A stretch of 64,000 nt of DNA, from positions 186,001-250,000 of the forward strand of contig NZ_JAAAPO010000002.1 in NCBI RefSeq assembly GCF_009909235.1, given 5' to 3'. Below the pieces are notes generated by a model. That model was not told the origin of the DNA. It made no database searches and saw only the letters and a list, made by a program, of their open reading frames with translations. The stretch's first letter is position 1. The number at the start of each line of letters is the position of its first letter. The translations under genes were made by a program, and so were the position numbers. Origin of the DNA: Novosphingobium ovatum (GTDB lineage Bacteria; Pseudomonadota; Alphaproteobacteria; Sphingomonadales; Sphingomonadaceae). This document shows positions 44,495-53,517 of this stretch, in pieces.

Positions 44495-44932
44495 TCACAA
44501 CCCGCCCGCCGCGTTGCGCAGGCTTGCGGCGACCTCCTCGGTCAGCCAGACGCCCAGACTGGTACAGGGACCATCCAGCGTGCGCGAGCGGTGGCCGCGC
44601 CCGGTGTTGTCCAGCGTCACCAGCACTTCGCCGGGGGTGAATTGGCGCGTCATGCCGTCGGTTGTCTCGATCTCCCAGCCGCCCGCCAGCACGATCGACA
44701 GCGCGGGCAGGGTGGAGACATGCCAATCGCCAAATGCGGTGGCGGCGCCATGGGCGATGCCCCACATGCTGGCGGGGTGGACGCCGTGCCATTGCGCCTT
44801 GCCATCGGCATCGGTGTCTTTGCGCGCCAGCGGCAGGGCCACCGGTACCAAGGTCGATCCGCCATCCGCTGTGGTGATCACCGCCGTGGCGGGCGCGCCG
44901 TCCAGATCGATGGGCAGGGGGGCTATGGTCAT
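44495..44932 (-). CDS. Cupin-domain protein
   Basis: A 145-residue single-domain cupin with no signal peptide. The barrel is recognisable in WHVSTLPALSIVLAGGWEIET and FTPGEVLVTLDNTGRGHRSR. The His/Glu metal set is incomplete, so it may be non-metallic or regulatory. I start at ATG 44932, where homology-like structure begins. It is convergent with the upstream hydrolase and stands alone. Confidence 0.72.
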   Translation of the reverse strand: MTIAPLPIDLDGAPATAVITTADGGSTLVPVALPLARKDTDADGKAQWHGVHPASMWGIAHGAATAFGDWHVSTLPALSIVLAGGWEIETTDGMTRQFTPGEVLVTLDNTGRGHRSRTLDGPCTSLGVWLTEEVAASLRNAAGGL

Positions 44933-45207
44933 GGTGTGGCTCCGTGGATGGGATGTGTCGGGGCGCAGGCTGGCAGCATGGGGCCGCACGGCAACGCGAT
45001 GCGCCGCGCGCCTCCGACAGGTGGACAGGACGCGATTTCGCTCTGTGCAATTGGCCGGGCAAGCTGTGGTTCATCCGGCAGAATGCAGGATGCATGCGAC
45101 AGGCAGAGCGATCGGCTGTTTGGAATCGCATTCGCTTTGGGCTATGCGCCCGGGCACAGGTTTTTATGACGCGCGCGCCAGTCAAATGGCGCCGCGCAGG
45201 TACGGGG

Positions 45208-45609
45208 ATGAAAGCTGACATGCGTATTGCTGCGATGATTGTGATGGGTGCCGCCGGTTTGCTGGCCGCTTCGCCCGCCATGGCTCAGGGTAAGGCTTCG
45301 CCGGCCGATGTGGCCGCCGGCAAGAAGGCGTTCATGAAGTGCATGGCCTGCCATGCGACCACCGCTGGCGCGCCGGCCAAGGTTGGCCCGACGCTGTTTG
45401 GCGTGGTGGGCAAGGCTGCGGCCAGCCAGCCGGGTTATCGTTATTCGGCCGCGCTGGCCGGGGCCAAGCTGACTTGGAACAACGCCAATCTGGACAAGTG
45501 GCTGGCACGTCCGATGACCATGGTGCCGGGCACGGCGATGGCCTTTGCCGGCGTGTCGGACGCGGCCGAGCGCAAGGCGATCATCGCCTATCTCTCGACG
45601 CTGAAGTAA
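45208..45609 (+). CDS. Small class I c-type cytochrome
   Basis: Periplasmic electron carrier of about 133 residues. A signal peptide (cleavage near AMAQG) precedes a single heme motif CMACH, with the axial Met probably in PGTAMAF. It resembles cytochrome c2/c550. The start may be ATG 45208 or ATG 45220. A strong terminator follows, so it is probably monocistronic. Lying within a cluster of exported oxidoreductases, it could accept electrons from one of them. Confidence 0.88.
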   Translation: MKADMRIAAMIVMGAAGLLAASPAMAQGKASPADVAAGKKAFMKCMACHATTAGAPAKVGPTLFGVVGKAAASQPGYRYSAALAGAKLTWNNANLDKWLARPMTMVPGTAMAFAGVSDAAERKAIIAYLSTLK

Positions 45610-45646
45610 GGCGCGGGCCGCCGCCTCACGGTTGGCGGACGATGAC

Positions 45647-45680
45647 AAAAAGGGCGGTCCCGCGCGGGGCCGCCCTTTTT
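45647..45680 (+). terminator. Rho-independent terminator
   Basis: Stem AAAAAGGGCGG-T-CCC / GGG-G-CCGCCCTTTTT around a GCGC loop, 38 bases after the cytochrome c stop. Confidence 0.9.
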
Positions 45681-46018
45681 CGTGCGCCCGGAGCCGTGGT
45701 TGCCCGGCACACGTGTTCATGCGCGACATAGGTATTGTTGTCCGACAGTCGATGAGAATGTTGATGTTACAATTTTCCCGCCGGGCGTCTGGCATTTGTC
45801 TCACGCTGTCAAATGTGGATGCATGCGTGGCCCGATCATAGTGCAGACGGTCCGCGCATTACGCCTAACCGCGTATGGTGTTTACTGAATTGGCAGCGCC
45901 ATAGATGGGTCAGCGGCACAATAAATATAAAAAACAATATGTTAAGTAACGCAGGAGGCGCTGGCGCGTCTTTTGGGGTTGCTTTGTCATGTCAACTTTT
46001 CACGTGAGGGATACTAAC
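45681..46018 (+). other. Intergenic region upstream of the first tandem TonB receptor
   Basis: No gene seen in 338 bases. It contains an AT-rich stretch at about 45920-45950 (AATAAATATAAAAAACAATA) and ends in a GTGAGGGAT ribosome binding site shared with the second receptor gene. No operator of the CAGAA-N6-TTCTG type was found. Confidence 0.5.
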
Positions 46019-48427
46019 ATGGAGCTTCGTTCGTCTTTGACGGCGCTGACCGCGCTGAGCCTTGCCACGGCTTTGGCCTCTGGCACGATTACCCCGGCAG
46101 CGGCGCAGACCGCCCCTGCGCCTTCCCCCGCCGCCGATGCGCCCGAACCGGGCACCATCACCGTCACCGCCCGCAAGCGCGGCGAGGACATCCTGAAAGT
46201 CCCCGTCACCGTCACGGCCATCACCAGCGAGGCGATCGAGCAGCGCGGTATCGTCTCGATGAACGACATGGCCAACGCGACGCCGGGCATCAACATCAAC
46301 AACAACTCGTCCGGCCATGCCGACCGCTCGTTCCAGGAAGTGTCGCTGCGCGGCTTTACCCCCTATGGCGTGTTGGGTACCACCACCTCGATGTTCATCG
46401 ACGGCGTGCCGGTGGGCTCGCCCTCGGCGCTGACCTCGATTTCCGACCCTGAACGGATCGAGGTACTCAAAGGTCCGCAAAGCGCCTATTTCGGCCGCAA
46501 CACCTTTGCCGGGGCGATCAATCTGGTCAACAAGGAGCCGCGGTCGGGCTGGCACGGCAGCCTGAGTGTGATGGGCGGTACCCATGCCAACTGGCGCGTA
46601 CAGGGCAGCCTCGAAGGCACGCTGATCGAGGACGTGCTCAGCTTCCGCGCCACCGGCGACCGCTTTTCCAAATCGGGCAGCTGGGTCAATGCCGCCAATC
46701 CCTCGCAGACGCTGGGCGATCAGTCGAGCAGCAACTTCTCCTTGTTGGTGGTGGCCAAGCCCGTCAGTGGCCTGACGATCAAGCTGTTTGGCATGCATGT
46801 CACCGACCGTGATGGTCCGGCCGCGCAAACCCGTCTGGTGACGCGCAATGTGTACAACAGCAATGGCTCGCTGGCGCTGGCCGGCCAGTCGAACTGCACC
46901 ACGGCGGCGGGCTATTCGTGGATTTGCGGCACCGCGCCCAATCTGGTCAATGCGGTCAGCGCCAACACCACCGTCAATGCCAATATGCGCAGCTGGATGT
47001 CGGGCCTGACCCGCAACCTGTCGGGCAGTGATGCGATCACCGACTACGGCCTGTTGCGCCACACCAAGCACGCCCACGCCAACATCGAATACAAGCTGAG
47101 CCCCGAAGTGAGCGCCACGCTTCTGGCGGGCTTCAACGAAGAAAGCTGGTCGACGATGATCGACCTCGACGGCTTTGACACCAGCGGCATCGCCGATCCG
47201 GGCATGGCCTCGTTGCAGCCCTATTATGACTGGGCCTATCTGGTTGACCAAAAGAACCGCGATGCCTCGGTTGAGGGGCGGGTTAACCTTACCCATGGCC
47301 CGCTGCGCGGCGTGGTGGGTGCCAGCTACATCTTCCAAAAGGCCAATCAGGGGCTGGGTGGCTCGCTGTTTGGGGGTTCCTATTCGATCTATGGTCCCAG
47401 CACGTCCAAGACGCTGGGCGCCTATTTCGGCCTGACTTATGACATCACCGATCAGCTCTCGGCCAGCTTTGAAGGGCGGTATCAGGTCGATACCATGGCG
47501 ACCTATACCTATGGCGTGGCAACCCCCAGCGCGGAAAAGAGCTTCCGCAAGTTCCTGCCGCGCGCCATCGTCAACTATCAGATCGACCCCGACACGATGG
47601 TCTATGCCTCGTTCGCGCAGGGCGTGAACCCGTCGACCTTCAACAACATCAGCAGCTGGGACGCGGCCACGCAGACCAAGGCCGCCACGCTGGGGCTGAA
47701 GGCCGCCGTCGATCCCGAACGTGTCACCAACTACGAACTGGGTCTCAAGGGCAAGCTGTTGAACGGGGCGATCCGCTATACCGCGGCGGCCTATTATGCC
47801 CAGTGGCGCAACCAGGTCGCCTCGATCTCGTTCGTCAGCAATGGCGGGCTTTACAGCGGTAACGCCAATTCCGGCTCGGTCGATCTGTATGGCATCGAGG
47901 GGCAGGTGTTCTGGAAGGTCAACGACCTGATCACCATCGATGCGGCCGGTGCGGTCAACGCCTCGCGCTATAATTATTACGCGGTGAACGGCGCGATCAC
48001 GGCGGCGGGTGTCTATTCGGGCATCACCGATTTCCGTGGCAAGGAAATGCCCAATACCTCGAAGTATTCGTCGAACATCGGCATCACGCTGGGCGGCGAT
48101 GTCAAGCAGCTGGGCGATGCGAAGTGGTTCTGGCGCACGGACTGGACGTACAAGTCGGGGATGTGGTCGGATCAGGCCAATACCGTCCAGACCCGCGACC
48201 TGCACCTGTTCAACACCCGCGTTGGGGTGGATCGTGGTCCGGTCTCGGTCAACGTGTTCGTGAACAACATCTTCAACAACCACACCTATACCAGCATCAG
48301 CGGTAACTGGATTCTGGACCCGGCCGGGGTGTTCGGCCTGTTCGCCGGGGCCAATCAGTACTCCTCCACCTTTGTCGGCCTGCCCGATCTGCGGACAATC
48401 GGTGTGCAGGTGAAGCTGAAGATCTGA
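46019..48427 (+). CDS. TonB-dependent receptor (tandem paralogue A)
   Basis: Outer-membrane active transporter of 802 residues. Signal peptide to about residue 30 (ending AAAQ), a TonB-box-like ITVTARKR, plug domain (about 55-170, with LRGFTP and VLKGPQSAYFGRNTFAG) and a barrel ending VQVKLKI. I start at ATG 46019, after GAGGGA; a possible upstream start has no such site. It is closely similar to the next receptor gene, with near-identical plug segments, so the pair arose by duplication. Cargo unknown; the setting suggests aromatic or terpenoid compounds. Confidence 0.92.
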   Translation: MELRSSLTALTALSLATALASGTITPAAAQTAPAPSPAADAPEPGTITVTARKRGEDILKVPVTVTAITSEAIEQRGIVSMNDMANATPGININNNSSGHADRSFQEVSLRGFTPYGVLGTTTSMFIDGVPVGSPSALTSISDPERIEVLKGPQSAYFGRNTFAGAINLVNKEPRSGWHGSLSVMGGTHANWRVQGSLEGTLIEDVLSFRATGDRFSKSGSWVNAANPSQTLGDQSSSNFSLLVVAKPVSGLTIKLFGMHVTDRDGPAAQTRLVTRNVYNSNGSLALAGQSNCTTAAGYSWICGTAPNLVNAVSANTTVNANMRSWMSGLTRNLSGSDAITDYGLLRHTKHAHANIEYKLSPEVSATLLAGFNEESWSTMIDLDGFDTSGIADPGMASLQPYYDWAYLVDQKNRDASVEGRVNLTHGPLRGVVGASYIFQKANQGLGGSLFGGSYSIYGPSTSKTLGAYFGLTYDITDQLSASFEGRYQVDTMATYTYGVATPSAEKSFRKFLPRAIVNYQIDPDTMVYASFAQGVNPSTFNNISSWDAATQTKAATLGLKAAVDPERVTNYELGLKGKLLNGAIRYTAAAYYAQWRNQVASISFVSNGGLYSGNANSGSVDLYGIEGQVFWKVNDLITIDAAGAVNASRYNYYAVNGAITAAGVYSGITDFRGKEMPNTSKYSSNIGITLGGDVKQLGDAKWFWRTDWTYKSGMWSDQANTVQTRDLHLFNTRVGVDRGPVSVNVFVNNIFNNHTYTSISGNWILDPAGVFGLFAGANQYSSTFVGLPDLRTIGVQVKLKI

Positions 48428-48443
48428 TCGGCTTTTTCACCGG

Positions 48444-48475
48444 ATCGAGGGGCTGGCGGCGGCCGGCCCCTCGAT
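48444..48475 (+). terminator. Hairpin after the first tandem receptor
   Basis: Stem ATCGAGGGGC / GCCCCTCGAT with a 12-base loop, 17 bases after the stop. Only two Ts follow, so termination strength is uncertain. Confidence 0.55.
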
Positions 48476-48897
48476 TTCCGCCATTTGGCCGATGTTTATG
48501 ACATAATATGGGGCGGAACCCGGAATTTAGCCGATTACGGGCAGCCGGGACAGGAATCCGACAGGCGAATACGCCGTATTTCCTACGCCAACATGACAAA
48601 TGAAAGCGCACTTTCTCATGGCCGGTTCACAAAGCGGAATCGTTCGAGGCAACAGGGGAGTACATCATCATCGATCACACGCCGGGGATGGCTGCGGATC
48701 AGATGGATCGCACATGTGGCTGTAACGGTCATGGTGGGGCACAGCGGTCGTGGTTGGACGTTCAAGGCGTTGGGATTTTGCACTGCCACTGAAGCCAAAA
48801 GATAAAAATCAAAACAAAATCAAACCCAAATCCAGCAGCAGGGACAAATCAGGCGCGGTGAATCCACCCGTCTGGATTCTACACAGTGAGGGATCGT
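48476..48897 (+). other. Intergenic region with an A-rich leader before the second receptor
   Basis: No gene seen. From 48790 to 48838 the sequence is markedly A-rich (AAAAGATAAAAATCAAAACA and on), unusual for this GC-rich DNA. It lies 60-110 bases before the receptor start and would be an unstructured 5' leader or an upstream promoter element. Confidence 0.45.
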
Positions 48898-51420
48898 ATG
48901 AAAATTCGCGAAACCAAGGCTTTCGTTACGGCATCGGCTTCGGCCATCGCCGTTGTTGCCGCCATGACTCTGGCAACGCCCGCCTTTGCCGCCGAACCGG
49001 CTGCTCCGGCTGCCGACGATGCCCAGGGTGGCATCGTCGTGACCGCCCGTAAGCGTGGCGAAGACATTCTGAAGGTGCCGGTCACCGTCACCGCCATGAC
49101 CAGCGAAGCGCTGGAGCAGCGCGGCATCGTTTCGATGCAGGACGTGGCCTCGGCAACGCCGGGCGTCAACATCAACAACAGCTCGTCCGGTCACGCCGAC
49201 CGCTCGTTCCAGCAGGTCGTGCTGCGCGGCTTCACGCCTTCGACGACGCTGGCGACCACCACCTCGCTGTTCATCGACGGCACGCCGGTTGCCTCGCCCT
49301 CGGCCTTCACCGCGATTTCGAACCCGGAGCGCGTCGAAGTTCTGAAGGGCCCGCAGAGCGCCTATTTCGGCCGTAACACCTTTGCTGGCGCCATCAACGT
49401 CGTCAACAAGAACCCCAGCAGCACCTGGACGGGCACGCTGACCGGCATGGTCGGCACGCACGACAACTGGCGCCTGTCGGGTTCGGTCGAAGGCCCGATC
49501 ATCGGCGACGTGCTGACCTTCCGCATCACCGGCGACAAGTTCTCGAAGTCGGGTTCGTGGATCAACGCCAATGGCGGCCAGACGCTGGGCGATCAGGCCT
49601 CGGTCACCGCCACCGCGCTGATCGTGTACAAGCCCAGCCCGGCCTTCACCCTGAAGGTGTTCGGCATGCGCGGCGAGGACAATGACGGTCCTGCGGCGCA
49701 GGCTCGCCTGTACGCCACCAGCGTGTACAGCAACGGCGGTGTGCCCTCGACCACGACTGGCACGCAGATCGTTCAGGGTCAGTCGAACTGCTCGTTCACC
49801 GGCTACAGCAATGGTTCGGGCACCAACGGTACCTCGGTCACCAATCCGTATATCTGCGGCATCACGCCTTCGCTGATCAACCCGGTCTCGATGAACGTGA
49901 CGACCACCGATGCTGTGCGTTCTTTCCTGAACCAGTCGGCCAACCGCATCGTTTCGCCCAACGAGAGCGTGCAGGGTTATGGCCTGCGCCGTATCACGCA
50001 CCACGCCCACGCCACGGCCGATTACAAGATCACCAGCGATCTGACGGCTTCGGTGCTGGCGGGTTACAACCGCGAAGTGTGGTCGACCTTCATCGATCTG
50101 GACTCGACCAATCTGAACTCGATCACCCAGTCGGCGACCGGTACGGTTTATACGGGCGGCTATGACTTCCCCTACCTGATCGAGCGCAAGACGCTGGACT
50201 GGTCGGTCGAAGGCCGTCTGAGCTATGCCCATGGTCCGATCCACGCGATGGCTGGCGTCAGCTTCCTTGACGCGCGCCAGTATTCCGGCGGTGGCGGCAA
50301 CGTGGCCACGCTCAGCTCGGCGACGCTGATTGCCGGTGGCAAGAGCGAGAACAAGACGACCGGTATCTTCTTCGGTCTGACCTATGACATCACGTCGCAG
50401 TTCTCGGCCAGCTTCGAAGGGCGTTACCAGATCGACGCGCTGGGTGCCTATGCCCGCGCTTCGGGTCAGACGATCGCAGCCAGCACGTTCATTCCGGCCG
50501 GCACCTATGCCCCCGGTGCGCTGCTGACCTCGGCGACCTATCGCAACTTCACGCCGCGCGCGATCCTGAACTATCAGATCACGCCGCGCCTGATGGTCTA
50601 TGCTTCGTGGGCCAAGGGTGTGAACCCGGCGCAGTTCAACACCTCGATCCTGTCGCAGAGCGCCACGGTTCAGGCGGCTGCCGCTGCGGCAGGTGGTGTG
50701 CTGGCGGTGCAGCCCGAAAAGCTGACCAACTGGGAACTCGGCATCAAGGGTAAGGCGCTGGACGGCCGTCTGCGTTACACGGCTGCGGCCTATTACTCGC
50801 AATGGCGCAACGAAATCAACGCGGTGACCATCATCGCAGCGGTTCCGGTCACGCCCACCACGCCCACCGGCTACAGCTTTGTGACCGCTTCGGCCAACGC
50901 CGGTTCGGTGGACCTGTATGGTGTTGAAGGCGAGTTCGCCCTGAAGGTGAACGACCTGATCACCATCGACGGCGCCGCCGCGATCAACGCCAGCCGCATT
51001 CTGGACTACCGCGCGCCGACCATCAGCCAGCTGACGGGTGTCTTTAATTTCCGTGGCAAGGAAATGAAGAACACCTCGAAGTATTCGGCCACCATGGGCA
51101 TCACCTTTGGCGGTGAAGTCGCTGGTCTGACCGACAGCAAGTGGTTCTGGCGCACCGACTGGATCTACAAGTCGGGCGTGTGGTCGAACGAGGCGAACGT
51201 GGTTCGCACCCCCGACCTGCACCTGTTCAACATGCGTGCTGGCATCACCAAGGGCAACGTGAGCCTGGAAGTGTTCGCCAACAACCTGTTCAACAACCAC
51301 ACCTACAACAGCATTTCGGACAACTACACCTTCCCGACCGGCCTGGCCTATTACTCGGCCGTTCTGGTGGGTCTGCCCGAACTGCGCACGCTGGGCATCC
51401 AGGCCAAGGTCAAGTTCTGA
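48898..51420 (+). CDS. TonB-dependent receptor (tandem paralogue B)
   Basis: An 840-residue receptor with a signal peptide (cleavage near AFAAE), a TonB-box-like IVVTARKR, plug (about 55-165) and barrel ending QAKVKF. Shared plug segments with paralogue A include RGEDILKVPVTVTA, SSGHADRSFQ and LKGPQSAYFGRNTFAG. The start at ATG 48898 follows GAGGGATCGT; a GTG 12 bases earlier is less likely. Codon use is more biased to the preferred codons than in paralogue A (fewer rare third-position bases by eye), hinting that this copy is the more highly expressed. Confidence 0.93.
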   Translation: MKIRETKAFVTASASAIAVVAAMTLATPAFAAEPAAPAADDAQGGIVVTARKRGEDILKVPVTVTAMTSEALEQRGIVSMQDVASATPGVNINNSSSGHADRSFQQVVLRGFTPSTTLATTTSLFIDGTPVASPSAFTAISNPERVEVLKGPQSAYFGRNTFAGAINVVNKNPSSTWTGTLTGMVGTHDNWRLSGSVEGPIIGDVLTFRITGDKFSKSGSWINANGGQTLGDQASVTATALIVYKPSPAFTLKVFGMRGEDNDGPAAQARLYATSVYSNGGVPSTTTGTQIVQGQSNCSFTGYSNGSGTNGTSVTNPYICGITPSLINPVSMNVTTTDAVRSFLNQSANRIVSPNESVQGYGLRRITHHAHATADYKITSDLTASVLAGYNREVWSTFIDLDSTNLNSITQSATGTVYTGGYDFPYLIERKTLDWSVEGRLSYAHGPIHAMAGVSFLDARQYSGGGGNVATLSSATLIAGGKSENKTTGIFFGLTYDITSQFSASFEGRYQIDALGAYARASGQTIAASTFIPAGTYAPGALLTSATYRNFTPRAILNYQITPRLMVYASWAKGVNPAQFNTSILSQSATVQAAAAAAGGVLAVQPEKLTNWELGIKGKALDGRLRYTAAAYYSQWRNEINAVTIIAAVPVTPTTPTGYSFVTASANAGSVDLYGVEGEFALKVNDLITIDGAAAINASRILDYRAPTISQLTGVFNFRGKEMKNTSKYSATMGITFGGEVAGLTDSKWFWRTDWIYKSGVWSNEANVVRTPDLHLFNMRAGITKGNVSLEVFANNLFNNHTYNSISDNYTFPTGLAYYSAVLVGLPELRTLGIQAKVKF

Positions 51421-51449
51421 TCTGACGCCTGTATCCACAGGGTACAAGG

Positions 51450-51481
51450 GAAAGGCCGGGGGGAAACCTCCGGCCTTTTTC
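51450..51481 (+). terminator. Rho-independent terminator
   Basis: Stem AAAGGCCGG-GGG / CCT-CCGGCCTTT around an AAA loop, with five Ts, after the second receptor gene. Confidence 0.9.
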
Positions 51482-51612
51482 GTGTGTCCGTGGGTGCCGC
51501 CATGACCGCAGAGCGAACAATGCCGCCGCGCCCCATGCCGCGCCCGCCCGCGCTGCGGCACCCAAGGCGGGCTATTCCATCGGGCGCACCGCCGCCCCAA
51601 CCGGAGAGAGAC

Positions 51613-51903
51613 ATGGCCGCCTATATCATCGCCACCGTGCGCATCGACGATCCCGCCAAATTCGGCCCCTATGCCAAGGCCGCCGCCGAGGTGGCCGCCA
51701 GCATGGGCGGCGAATATATCATTCGTGGCAAGGTGCTGGAGGTGTTCGAGGGCGAGGCGCTGGAGAACGAGGTAATCGTCGTGATCCGTTTCTCCGATGC
51801 CGACACGGCGCGCGCCTATATCGCATCGGACGGCTATCAAAACGCCAAGGCGATGCGCATCGGCGCGGGCGTGGTGAACTCGCGCTTGGTCGACATCCCC
51901 TGA
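51613..51903 (+). CDS. DUF1330 family protein
   Basis: A 96-residue dimeric alpha-beta-barrel-like protein: YIIATVRIDDPAKFGPYAKA at the N-terminus, then GGEYIIRGKVLEVFEG, VVIRFSDADTARAYIASDGY. I start at ATG 51613, after GGAGAGAG; the longer frame lacks family residues. Family function is not established; members occur near catabolic genes and may bind or transform small phenolics. Confidence 0.87.
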   Translation: MAAYIIATVRIDDPAKFGPYAKAAAEVAASMGGEYIIRGKVLEVFEGEALENEVIVVIRFSDADTARAYIASDGYQNAKAMRIGAGVVNSRLVDIP

Positions 51904-51912
51904 TCCTGATCC

Positions 51913-51943
51913 GCGCGGGCAGGGGGTGTCCTTCTGCCCGCGC
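51913..51943 (+). terminator. Hairpin after the DUF1330 gene
   Basis: Stem GCGCGGGCAG / CTGCCCGCGC with an 11-base loop and no T run, so a weak or factor-assisted terminator at best. Confidence 0.45.
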
Positions 51944-52020
51944 GCGGCAAAAGTGCCACCGCTATCCGCTGTGCGGTGAGAGCCAAAGCGCCATCCCGGA
52001 CCGGCCCATCTCGCGACATT

Positions 52021-52036
52021 CTTGATCCATATCAAG
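52021..52036 (+). promoter_or_regulatory. FNR/Anr-type palindrome CTTGAT-N4-ATCAAG
   Basis: CTTGATCCATATCAAG is an exact match to the FNR/FnrL consensus TTGAT-N4-ATCAA. It lies 25 bases before the ATG of the MFS gene that heads an oxygen-dependent LLM monooxygenase operon. That close to the start it would more likely repress than activate. Confidence 0.5.
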
Positions 52037-52060
52037 AATCCCGGAGGGCAAGGATCGGCC

Positions 52061-53491
52061 ATGGCCAGTACGCATACCGCAACCGGCGCAGACGCGTCCT
52101 CGCCCGCTCTCCCGCCCTCCAGCAGCCTGTGGCGCATCCGCTGTGGCTCGCTGTTGATCCCGCTGGGCCATGCGGCGGCACAGAACATCGTCACCGTGCT
52201 GGGCCTGCGTTTCCTGACCGACAATATGGGTCTGGCCGCGGGGATTGCCGGCATCATCTTTGCCGTGGTCAAGATCTATGACGGCCTGCTGGACCCGGCG
52301 GTCGGCGCGTGGAGCGACAATCTGCGCGATGGGCCGGTGCGGCGGACCTGGGGGCGGCGGCTGCCGTTCCTGTTCGCGGGCGGGTTGGCGATGCCTTTAG
52401 GCGTGGCGATGGTGTTTGGCGCGCCCGATTTCGGCAGTGTGTTGATGGCGCAGGCCTTTGTCACGCTGGCGCTGGTCATTCATGCCACCGGTTACACATT
52501 GCTGACCATCCCGGGCTTTGCCATGGTGGTCGAGGCCTCCAGCGACCATCATGAACGCACCCGGCTGATGGCGTGGCGCGTACTGGGTAATTCGCTGGGC
52601 ATGTTGGTGGGGTCTGTCCTGCCGACCAAGCTGTTGGCGGTGTGGGGCACCAGCCGCGCGGCGCATCTGCATATGGCGTTGGTGATTGCCGGGATCGTGC
52701 TGGTGGTGTGCCTGTTGGCGGTGTGGCTGTTGCGCGATGCGCCGCGCACGCTGCCAGACCCTGCCGCCGCCCGCCAACGCTATTCGCTGGGCCGACAGGC
52801 GGTTCTGGCATGGGCCAACCGGCCGTTCCGCACACTGGCGATGGCGCATGTGCTGTTGCTGCTGGGGACGGCGATCGGGTCGTCCGCCATGGCCTATTTC
52901 AGCCGCTATGTGCTGTTCCCCGGCAATGGGCGGGCGGCCGATGGCTGGCTTGCGGGCTATTTCTTCATTGCCACCATCGCCACGGTTGGATCGATGCCAT
53001 TGTGGGTGCGCGCCACCGCGATCATCGGCAAAAAGGCGGGCTATATGGGGGCGATGAGCGTCTATGCCCTGATGCAACTGGCCTGGCTGACCGCCTCCCC
53101 GACCGAGGGCTATGCCGTGCTGGTGGCGCGCGGGGTGATTGTCGGGCTGGCCTCGGGGGGGATGATCCTGTGCGCCTATGCCATGCTGTCGGATGCGGTG
53201 CGGTATGATTATATCCAAAGCGGCGAGCGCCGAGAAGGCGCCTTTGCCGGGTTCACCACGCTGTTTGACAAGCTGTCCTCGGCGTTGGCGCTGGCGCTGA
53301 TGGGGTGGATACTGGCCGCCATGGGCTATGCTCCCAGCGTGGCGGGGGGCGGCGTCGCCCAATCGGCCAGCGCGATCTGGGGGATCAAGCTCTGCCTGGC
53401 GGTCATTCCGGCGGGTGCACTGCTGGGGGCGGTGCTGATCGTGGCAGGCTATGATCTGGACCCGGCCCAATTGCACGAAGACGCGGCCTGA
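52061..53491 (+). CDS. MFS transporter, glycoside-pentoside-hexuronide (GPH) type
   Basis: Twelve-helix sodium/proton symporter of about 476 residues, first gene of a three-gene operon with an LLM monooxygenase and a DUF1838 protein. GPH-like features are YDGLLDPAVGAWSDN after helix 2 and GRRLPFLFAGG. I start at ATG 52061, which has GGAGGGCAAGG upstream; the longer frame would begin in the FNR-like box. It probably imports the substrate of the operon. Confidence 0.86.
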   Translation: MASTHTATGADASSPALPPSSSLWRIRCGSLLIPLGHAAAQNIVTVLGLRFLTDNMGLAAGIAGIIFAVVKIYDGLLDPAVGAWSDNLRDGPVRRTWGRRLPFLFAGGLAMPLGVAMVFGAPDFGSVLMAQAFVTLALVIHATGYTLLTIPGFAMVVEASSDHHERTRLMAWRVLGNSLGMLVGSVLPTKLLAVWGTSRAAHLHMALVIAGIVLVVCLLAVWLLRDAPRTLPDPAAARQRYSLGRQAVLAWANRPFRTLAMAHVLLLLGTAIGSSAMAYFSRYVLFPGNGRAADGWLAGYFFIATIATVGSMPLWVRATAIIGKKAGYMGAMSVYALMQLAWLTASPTEGYAVLVARGVIVGLASGGMILCAYAMLSDAVRYDYIQSGERREGAFAGFTTLFDKLSSALALALMGWILAAMGYAPSVAGGGVAQSASAIWGIKLCLAVIPAGALLGAVLIVAGYDLDPAQLHEDAA

Positions 53492-53517
53492 GCCGCCGTT
53501 AGAGGGGATCACATGCG

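Noticed and set aside
48820..52272. Long antisense open frame over the second TonB receptor and DUF1330 gene
   Set aside because: It is an Arg/Gly/His-rich shadow frame crossing a terminator and several real genes, with no recognisable domain.
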